A DNA stretch of 64,000 nt. Source: Flammula alnicola (Eukaryota > Basidiomycota > Agaricomycetes > Agaricales > Strophariaceae). Of the stretch, positions 55,650 through 64,000 are shown piece after piece. The stretch covers positions 62,001 through 126,000 of the forward strand of contig JADNRV010000103.1 of the NCBI GenBank assembly GCA_015499995.1. Direction: 5' to 3'. Under the pieces are notes generated by a model. The model did not search any database and was not told the DNA's origin. It saw nothing but the letters and a program-made list of their open reading frames with translations. The translations under genes were made by a program, and so were the position numbers. How positions within the stretch are numbered: position 1 is the first letter of the stretch; each line of letters opens with the position of its first letter.

Positions 55650-57741
55650 CTAACCAGACTGAGACTCCCCTCCTGCAACTTCCTCTTCTGCTCTGGCCGG
55701 TTCTTCTTCTCCATCTTCTGCCTCTTGAGCGAGTTTTTCCAGCGCGCCAAAGTCCAGCTTCGCCAAATCCTTGCCCTGATTAGAATCGTCAAGAAAGTTA
55801 TGGTGGTTTGAGCTATAAAACATAATGTTAGATTAGAGCAATGAATAAGAAAAGAAAAAGAAATCGCACAGAAGCTTCTTGAGAAGCTCATTCTTCCAGT
55901 ATTTGGCCCATCTGGGAGATTCCACCATCAGTTTCTTCCAGTTTCCAAGATGGTTATGGTAGCTAGTGTACGCGTTAATAGCATCAATGAGAATGAACAG
56001 GAAATAAGGAGTAGAAAGGCACACCTTCGTTGAGCTATCTCGTCAGAGAAGTTATATTTATTGGGTTTTACACCACTGCTCCATCCTTTCAGTGCATATT
56101 CAATCTAAAAATGCTAGCAGTCAGATCAAGAACATGAATAAAGAAGAGGACATACAGCAGTGATGACAAAAATGATGATAGAAAGAGGGAGATCCTTCTC
56201 TTCAGCAATCTTGGCGGTAGTTTCGGCATCCGCATTGGATCTTGACGATATGGAGAACCACTGACTTTCAATGATTTCTATAATGAGATCAGAGCCAAAG
56301 GGTTGCCGAGAATCAATGGTATGTTTCTAAGAATATAAATGGTCAGTAGATTAGCTTAAAGGAAATTACGTGCATACCTCCAGGTTGATACCGCCATACA
56401 TAAAGTTGGACTCAGTTAACAGCCATATAACGTGTTTCCGGACTTTATCCGGAGGACCATTTAGACCGTAGAAGCCTCGGACACGATCACGGGCTTTGAT
56501 GACTATGCTACTGATGAGAGCCGTCCTTCCATATGTCGTCTGATTTTGAATTAAGTTAGCTACTGTCAAAAAACAAATGAATCCCTTACAAATGTAATCA
56601 GCTTCTTTTTAGTATTCTGGTCATGCGTTGCACGCCTAAAAGCATCCTTGATAGTTAGGTCATCGCTGTTCCTAGATGCCCCTTTGACGGTGTTCCATAA
56701 GAATTCCAAGCGTCCAATCTTAGTATCAGGAAGGAAAGGACCATCTGGGTTATAGATGGTGGTGGTTCTAGCGTGAGACTTTGAAGCAATGGCGAGCTGA
56801 CGGGTTCGAGGAGAAAAGTCGCCTTCTTTGACTTTGGCATTGTTGGAAGTCTTGGAACCACTGGCCGACTTTGGAGTACCAGAACGAGAGGTTCGAGACG
56901 TGATTGTTGACCTAGTATCATCCAAGTCGAAGACAGACAGCTAAATAATATATAATAAGTTTAGGTGAATTGAGCCACAAAGATTAAAAAACAAACGCCA
57001 TTATCATTGAAGTAATCATCTCCTCCAACTACCTCTTCATCAAAAACATTGTAGTCGGGATAATCCATGTCAGCTTCGGCGTTAGCGTTGGCGTTGGCAT
57101 CAGCATTGATGTTGGCATCTCCTCGGTCACTCTGATCATCATCAGGCTGAGCTCCAGAGTCGCCATCCTGGCTGCCATCCTCATCCATAGAACCCGAACG
57201 ACCTTTACCTTTCATACCTATGGGTTGTAAGCCATTGGCGATCGCTGTCTCATCGTCATCCATAACGAGAGGTGCATTTCGTCTCCTCTTGGTGGGAGGA
57301 GCGCCTTCATCCTCGTCTTCATCGTCATCCTCATTTCCGCCTTCATTCTCTTCTTCCCGCATAAGCCTTTTGTTCCTTTGTCGAATTGCTAAAAGAAGAA
57401 ACTATAAATTGAAACAGAGTGTAAAAATTAAAAAAACACCTGCCTTCATCCTGGGTAGCCGCCGCAGCCTTCTTCTCCTCTTCCATTCTTGCCTTGAAAG
57501 CCTTGAAAAGTGCCATGTTCTTCTCGTTGAATTCAAAACCGTCAATGGTAGGGATGTTTGAATCCCCATTCGTCTTTCCTGAAGAGCGGGTTTGACCACC
57601 AGATTTATTCTTGCGAGAAGAGGCCTTGTCTCCTCCAGAGGCTTTCCTTTTGGCATTGCCACCAGATGCTTTGCTGGTTGCCGATGCTGAGGACTTTGAG
57701 CCCTGTGATGCAGAAGAAGCTCCAGACCGTCGAGTTTGCAT
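55650..57741 (-). CDS. DUF6532-type accessory protein, second copy
   Basis: About nine short exons from ATG 57741 (MQTRRSGASSASQGSK). Residues 1-130 are Ser/Lys-rich and basic. An acidic block follows (DDDEDEDEGAPPTKRRRNAP, with a nuclear-localisation-like core). The C-terminal domain has RQLAIASKSHARTTTIYNPD, RTALISSIVIKARDRVRGFY, VIWLLTESNFMYGGINLE, LPLSIIIFVITAVIEYALKG and NHLGNWKKLMVESPRWAKYW, as in the DUF6532 gene at 39576. An acidic tail ends with TAG. It lies tail-to-head behind the TET/JBP gene on the same strand. The function is unknown; the linkage suggests an element-borne role. Confidence 0.72.
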
Positions 57742-57970
57742 AGTATTCAGATTTACGTTGAACAGTAGTTGAAAGCAGTAGACCTATAACCAGCAGAGCA
57801 GTAAGAGAGCAGCGTAAGAAAGCAGTGGTAGCGTTGCTTGAAGGAGTTGGTTGGGAATGAAAAAGTCAATGATGGTAAATTAAAATTAAATACAAATATC
57901 CGCCATTTTTCCCACAGCTAATCAATTGAACGTCTGCTAGATTGAACGTCTGCTAGATACAAACAGCGAC

Positions 57971-60900
57971 CTAAATATCTTTCTCTACATTCATGAATAT
58001 ACTATGGTCCCAGTGATTTCTACAGCTAACCCAATTGTCTCCTGAACTATCAGAATGGAGAACAAGAGATGCTCGTTCTCCTTTGAAATTCATATTAAAA
58101 TGACTTAACTTAGCGGATGGAAATAAAACCATATCACCGCAGAGTAACTGGAGTCGAATTCCTGGTTCCAGGAAGCAAATATCACCACCCTGGCAATTGT
58201 CATCACAGATGGCCATGACGATACAGAGATTCTTGTCGTTAACATCTCTGTGGATCCTTGTGCAAACATTGAAGTTGATCACAAATCCACTGAATGGGTA
58301 TGCGGGGGAAAATCCACCGGCAGGAAGAATATCGGCATATTGTCCTATGATGTTGTATTCCTCAGGAAGTATTTCCTTGAGCTATATGCAAATTAAATTA
58401 ATAGATTGGCCAATTAATAAACAAAGTCGAACGAACTTACCGTTTTGTTGATCCAATCAAAGACATCTTGAAAGCATTCTTCCAAACGCTTGTACTCCTC
58501 CATGTGTAGTTGGAACTCCTTGGAGGTGTGAGGAGTAAACGTTGAGGTATTGGGTCGCCTAAGGCCCTCCTTTCTCAAAGTTGCTGGATCAACATTGGAA
58601 GGAGCACCTTTCCCCTAAGAAACAAACGTATCTAAGTCTTAACAAGATATCTGAAATAAAATAAAGCAAACATACACTTGCAGTATAGCGGTTCCACCAG
58701 GCGAAATGCAGCGCCAGAAAGCGATAGAATTCTTTGAGGGCTTCAGAGTCCGTCCATTTCATGTAGCCGGACAAGCTGCCTTTAAAGATGCCAAAAGGCG
58801 ATCACGCAAGTGTTGAGGTAGATCTGGACAGACCAACAAGATAATGTTGTCGTTAATATCATTAACACGGAGGCGCTTTCTGATAATAAAAAAAGTTGAG
58901 TCTAATTTTTATAAATTAACAAGGAATTAAGGCATACCCATTTAAGTTATCATGAGTGATGTTCAAGTAACGACCTCTGGTTTTCTTTCCAAGATGCAGC
59001 TGTTTTCGAAGCTATCAAGAAACAATATCAGAAATAGAAAAGAACAGCTCAAATATGACTGACTTTGGTGGTAATATCTGGCAATGAATCACAATTGTCG
59101 GCCAAGCTTGCAAATTTTCTCTCCTTCTGCGTAAATTTGTAGCTAGCTGTCTTGTCTGTCTTGTCTTTATATTCTGTTTTGGTATTACGTTCCAGAGAGG
59201 GATCGTAGTTGGTCTTGATAGTGTACAGGTTGGTATTGGAGGCTTCTTTGGATTGAGAATTAAAGTTGAGGTCTTCATCATCATCTGGGCTGGAGAGCGG
59301 GGAAGGAATGTCATCCACTGATGAATGATTAATGTTTGGCGGGTCTTGAGTAGATATTGGGATCGAAGATAAGACAGAATGATTTATCAGATAATATGGT
59401 ATGACTGGAACCGAACTCTCTAAAGGAGAGTAGCAGCTAGCCCAGGTGCGTATGCAGCGACGTTTGATAAAGGCACTATAGAAATTCGTTAATAGAATGA
59501 AATGTTAAGAAAAGGATGTCTTACTTATAGGTTATTGAGTTGAAAAATTCATCGACCGCTGCAAGTCGCCAGCCTCTATTTCAGGAAGAACTCCTCGGCT
59601 GATAAGAAGCTCTTGGCTGAACATCGTTGAAAAAGCCACACGAAATTGTGTCCTCGACAACGCAATCGCAGGAATTATATCCTGAATGACGAGTTTTCCA
59701 AGAGTGTGGTCTAGAATTGGTGTTTATTTAGAGTATCACAAATAGAATAAAAAACGTACCAGGATTGGGACATCTCAATAGATAATTAATTCTTAGAATA
59801 ATATCGTGAGTGAGATTTCGAATATTTGATCGAAGATTCGCAGCAGCAGCTATAGCCAAGATAAAGAAAGAGGCTAGAAAACAGTCAATAAGTTAACAAA
59901 ATTCAGGAATTAAAAGAACTTACCCCACCTGCCAATAGACAGAATTTGGCGGCATCAGATACATATCTTGCCAAGGTTCGAGTACTCCTTTCACTCTGGA
60001 TGGCATCGAGAATGGCTGTCTTCTTCTTTCTCGTACTCTTGCAAGTGCTAGATATCAAATTCATTCAGAGTAAATTGTAGAGATAGCTCAATAAAACTGA
60101 CCTGATGACCTTGCATCGAAGCTGGATCGCATTGACCATGAACACGAAATCCGTAACAGCAACATTTTCCTCGCCATAAAACAACGGCTGGCGATATTTT
60201 CTAGACTGTCAACAGACATGATAGATACCAGTCTAGAGTGCCTGCTACCATCTCCAGAATCATTGTGGCCAGTCTTGAGCGCCTTGAATATTTGAGCAAT
60301 CGGGTTCATGTCATTGGCAGGATCGAAGATGAATGTCCTACATGCCATAGCGAGATCCAGGACAAAGTGGTACCCCGGCGAAGACAGAACCTGATTTTCA
60401 GGTTCTGGATGATCAGAAGGCCCCCCAGGAATGTGGCCAAGCTGCTGATGTTGGTCATTCTGGCCCTCGTCAGCATCCTGTACATCTCGAGATGGTTCAA
60501 AAACCTCTTCTTGTAAATCTGGGTTATGAACCGGGCGAGGGTCATAGGTCCATGCAGGAGGAGCAGCCGCACCACGAGTTGGACATTTGTTGATTGGATT
60601 TCCTCCTCCTCGCCCATGTCGGCCACGACCTCGACCGCGACCTCGACCGCGACCTCGACCACGTCCTTGACCACGTCCTCGACTACCATTGTTGTCAGCA
60701 CCAGCGTCGCCGTCAGCACCAGCATCGTTGTCGGCACCAGCGTCGCCGTCAGCACTAGTGTCGCCGTCAGCACCAGCACCACCCATTGGCCTTCGATCAT
60801 CCATCTGATGGCCTAATCTCAGTTCTCCTCCAAGCTGCAAGCGTCTTCGATTTGTTGGAGTTGGACATGGACTGGAAGATCGTTGTCGACGGCCAAGAGT

Positions 60901-61497
60901 AGAACGTACATTCTGAGCAGAATCGGAAAGAAGTTCCTGGTTGCTGGGTGAGACAAAAGCGCTTGAAAATAGATCGACAGAGTGGAAATTGGAGGAACGA
61001 TCGCTCAACAATGGATCATGGAAATAAGGTGCACCACAGTGAGGTGAAGGATATGGAGACAAGGGTGGAGGAGAAAAAAGACGTCTGGGTGTTGCAATGA
61101 GACGTCCAGTAGGTGTTGCAAAAAGACCCGGATTGACAGTTGTACCAGGAGAGCTCGGTCCGTGGGCACCTCGACTTGCAAGCGGTGTTACAGGAAAGAA
61201 AGCGTGGCCCTCGGTGTTAAATCGTCTGTCGCAGAAGGTCCTGGAGGGTGAACGTTCTTTGAAGGAAGTTGAGAACCTTTGGTTGGCATACAGGAACAAA
61301 TTAACTCACAAAGAACCTTTCATTTTGGGGAGTTGGATAATTATAAAACATATTAGTATTATCTGTATACGTAGACTGCAAAAGAATAAATCTAACGTTC
61401 AATTGAATCAGGAGAGAAACTTACATTGGAGGTTGGCAGGGAACTGAGAGCTGCCTCCAACTTTGACGGAACGTCTATCAAGTGCGGGGGAAGGCAT
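57971..61497 (-). CDS. TET/JBP-family 2OG-Fe(II) dioxygenase, long multi-exon gene
   Basis: Probably one gene from ATG 61497 (MPSPALDRRSVKVGG) to TAG 57971. The N-terminal 400 residues include Pro/Ser-rich sequence, a DGDAGAD repeat and an RGRGRGRGR tract, then VLDLAMACRTFIFDPANDMN and SMVARKM-like helices. The middle exons have SRTQFRVAFSTMFSQELL and IKRRCIRTWASCYSPLE. The C-terminal domain has VCTRIHRDVNDKNLCIVMAI (HxD iron ligands), GGDICFLEPGIRLQLLCGDM, then VLFPSAKLSHFNMNF (distal His) and GERASLVLHSD (2OG-binding Arg). This is the TET/JBP layout, which oxidises methylpyrimidines in DNA. A possible frame change near 59560 may be an unrecognised intron. The 57971-59320 part alone might be the gene. 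Confidence 0.75.
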
Positions 61498-61829
61498 GGT
61501 ACATTGTTCAATAGCAAGATTAAACCGCGGAGTTCACAGGGATTTAGGAGGTCATGAGCCATGTGATTTTGGGAAGCAGTGTGGACTTGGAAGTATAATG
61601 GCGTCTTGTACAATGAGCGTGTGAAATCTCAGTCATGATGACTGAAAAAATGTTTCAGTCGATCCGGGCCGTTCATGAAGGACTTCATCCTCATTGGCGC
61701 TTGGCACAAGGCATCGCGCTACACTACGCAGCCAAAACCTCCAAAACGTCTGGATTTCGCATTATCGTAGCCTTCGCGATTGCAGCAAAACTCTTCATTG
61801 AGTTTAATATCATCTCCGACATCACTCCA
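61498..61829. other. promoter side of TET/JBP gene, junction with CHD1 relic
   Basis: No gene is seen. The right end of the CATCAGG element may lie here in a degraded form, but no TTTTCCTGATG string is present. Confidence 0.35.
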
Positions 61830-64000
61830 TGCATCACCAGCATCTTGGGTGTAGCCTTGGGCATCTCAATACTTCGACAAACCACTGCAAACCTCTGAAC
61901 GAAGATGAAAGCATGCTCAGACGACGAGACACCATCGTAAACAATTTCGAACAAGCATAAGTAGGAGGGAGTGTCGAGACCATCGCAGATATCACAGACG
62001 TCAGGACTTTGGCTACTACTTCCCATCTCTTCTCCGACATGACATCTGTCGACTCGTCGGCAATGCTGTCTGCTTCTGCCTGGGTGCAGCCTCCTTCATG
62101 ACCATCTTGGTGTGGATCTCTTCTAACAATATTGCCTACCCCGCGGCAGGTAACCAGGACCGCTTTACTCTTCTGCGCATTAGTCAGTGTTTCACCTGAT
62201 GCAATCCGCAGACGTTTCTGCTCTTCGATGTCCTTAACAGCCTGGGCGCAGATCTCGATGATCTCCTCCGCAACATCGAACATGATGCCCTTATTCTTGT
62301 CTTGCAGTTTGGCTTCGGCGACCTATGTATAGGAACAAGTTAGTATCCCGTCTGCGGCATCTGTCGAATATCTCGAAAGAGAAACATACGATAACATCAT
62401 ATCGTTGGTGAATGTCGCCCCACCGCTGTAGACTCCGGATCAACAAACGGACATCTCGCTCCTTGAGCTCCATCGCCTTCTGGCTGGCTGTCTTCCTTGT
62501 TGGACCAGGTGCCTTAGGCTTCTTGGGTGCAGACGCAGGAGTGGGCTGGTCAACGTCCATACCCTCATAAGACACCTGAGCATGCGTTCATTTACGAGTC
62601 TCATTATTGATCGACTCTTCTGCCCGTCGCTCATCCTCGTCCGCCTCGAACTTTTGACATTCGTCGAGAGGGATGATATCCTCCCAATTCATGTCATTCT
62701 GACGTCGCTGACAGCTGCGAACTGAGCAAGGAAGTTCTCGCCACCGAGAGAGGCACCGACGCCTTCGCCCGCTTGCGTCGTCTCGTGGTCTTCGCATGGT
62801 TCAGGATATCGTCAAGGTCCATTTCATCAAGTTTTTTTTTGCTGGTATCATCCTTATCTAACCTATTATCCACAAAGTTTGATTGAGCGATAAATGGCGC
62901 ATATAACAAATGCATGCTTACATCTTCTGAGCACCATATTTCAAGGCAGCAGTCAATTCATCCTTGCTCGAATTATCAGGCTTGTTCATGTCTTTCGTGG
63001 GGCCTGGAGCTCAGATGGGCTTGTGACGTATCCATTTGGTTAATAACTGACCGAAACAGGGCGAGCACATGCGGTTAGAATAAACAATGTGTGCAGAGCA
63101 GGAAATATGATCACGCACTAGCATACTCGAGCACCTTATAAGAAAACACATACATCAAAGATAATGACGGTGTCCTGCAGGTCTCCAAATTGATACCGAG
63201 CCCACCAGCCCGAGTGGACAGCAAGAACGCAAAGTCCGGCGAGCCAGGGGCGTTGAAATGGGCGATCGACTTCTTGCGGGCTTCCGAAGCGACCATGCCA
63301 TCCAGACGCTGGTGTGCATATCCTCGGAGATGCATGTAGTCGCTGAGAATGTCCAGCATGTGGACCATCTGGCTGAAAATAAGCACACGGTGCCCGTCGT
63401 GCTTGAGGCGAACGAGGAGCTTGTCAAGCAGCACAAGTTTGTCTCTTCCTTGGTATCTGTGGGTGGTTCAGCACCATCGAACAAGTACGGATGGTTTGCG
63501 GCTTTCTTCAGCTCCATCGCTGCAGGTAAGAGGGTCAACCAACAGAACGGAAGACCAAGAACACAAGACACCCACCGATGTTGAGAAGACTGATATTGCT
63601 ATTGCCATTGGCACTTTTCACAAGAGCAGCAAAGTTCTATCATGCACGTTGAGCGAGGGATATTGGCGCCTACAAACAGTCAACCATACCTTGGTCAAGA
63701 TATTCTTGTAAAAGTGGGTCTGCATGGCACTCATTTCTACATGCAAGATCTGCTCGCTCTTCATCGGCAACGACGTAAGGACTTCCTTCTTCAGTTGCCG
63801 GAGCATCAACGACTTGAGCTGCTCATGGAGCTGCTTGATCTTCATCTCATGGTCGGCATCACATCCGTTAAATCGAATTCATTCGTCAGCGCAACTATTC
63901 GCAAACGTTCGTCAACCTTCATTCACGAACATGAAAAGAGAGAGAAAACGACTAACATTTCTTGGGCATGAGGAAATGCATCAACGAAAGCAGCTCTGCG
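61830..64000 (-). pseudogene. CHD1 chromatin-remodeller pseudogene, partial
   Basis: Enters from the right edge with the SNF2 ATPase ([67 protein letters not shown] and [16 protein letters not shown]). It continues with KPDNSSKDELTAALKYGAQK, SLGGENFLAQFAAVSDV, NDMNWEDIIPLDE and the SANT/SLIDE-side LKERDVRLLIRSLQRWGDI. This order is that of CHD1, a nucleosome spacing remodeller. Decay is clear. One-base losses shift the frame near 62698, 62793 and 63860. Sequence between EET and VLLDK is missing near 63440. Helicase motif VI is absent between about 63060 and 63170. The 3' part fades before 61830. A functional CHD1 must be elsewhere in the genome. Confidence 0.8.

Noticed and set aside
59540..59600. 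Frameshift in the TET/JBP gene between GDLQ and AVDEFFNSITY
   Set aside because: The bases TTGCAG just before the change are a good splice acceptor, so an intron explains it as well as a mutation.
54814..61650. Right-hand inverted end of the second CATCAGG element
   Set aside because: No TTTTCCTGATG or close match was found; a CCTGATG near 62196 lies in CHD1-derived sequence and lacks the adjoining bases.

Overview
The window reads as a chromosomal segment of a mushroom-forming basidiomycete (Agaricomycetes). The signs are short (about 50-65 nt) GT-AG introns in most genes, a basidiomycete-type SHO1 osmosensor, F-box/LRR orphans, a NACHT NTPase, GH115, Plavaka-type transposons, DUF6532-type accessory genes and a TET/JBP dioxygenase carried near transposon termini. 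No prokaryotic, viral or organellar signal was seen.

Left third (1-28.3 kb), mostly host genes: a GH115 fragment, an orphan protein with a PD-(D/E)XK-like motif, an F-box protein, SHO1, a proline-rich single-pass membrane protein, a second F-box/LRR-like gene, a small secreted kinase-like protein, an M43 metallopeptidase with an intact HExxHxxGxxH site, a large ABCC transporter, a 5'-truncated NACHT NTPase, and a divergent orphan pair. Duplicated pieces of the M43 gene lie on both sides of the intact copy. A 3' relic (8145-8994) is bounded by 35-bp direct repeats. A 5' relic (about 25032-25747) is fused out of frame to the NACHT gene. A 192-bp MITE sits at 12286-12477.

Middle (30-44.6 kb), a transposon nested in a transposon. 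The outer element (29972-44566) has hAT-like TIRs and a perfect 8-bp target duplication. It carries a Ulp1-like peptidase gene and a BED/hAT transposase. A 10-kb Plavaka-type element (32462-42515) sits inside an intron of that transposase. Removing it with one copy of its AG duplication restores a normal 54-nt intron. The inner element carries its own frameshifted transposase, an orphan gene, a DUF6532-type gene, a 195-bp coding-length tandem repeat, and head-to-tail fragments of a GMC oxidoreductase and of anthranilate phosphoribosyltransferase that look like captured host DNA.

Right third (45-64 kb): a minisatellite, then a minus-oriented Ty3/gypsy remnant with a candidate 1.4-kb LTR and an integrase ORF. 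Two spliced genes lie between them in antisense, each preceded by the same hairpin-containing promoter-like motif. The gypsy pol reading frame is cut at 54813/54814 by a terminus (CATCAGGAAAA) matching the Plavaka-type element above. Behind that terminus lie 42-bp subterminal repeats, a second DUF6532-type gene and a long multi-exon gene ending in a TET/JBP-family 2OG-Fe(II) dioxygenase domain. The window ends in a decayed CHD1 chromatin-remodeller pseudogene.

Exon boundaries were inferred by eye from splice signals and family similarity. Domain names come from motif recognition, not from database searches.
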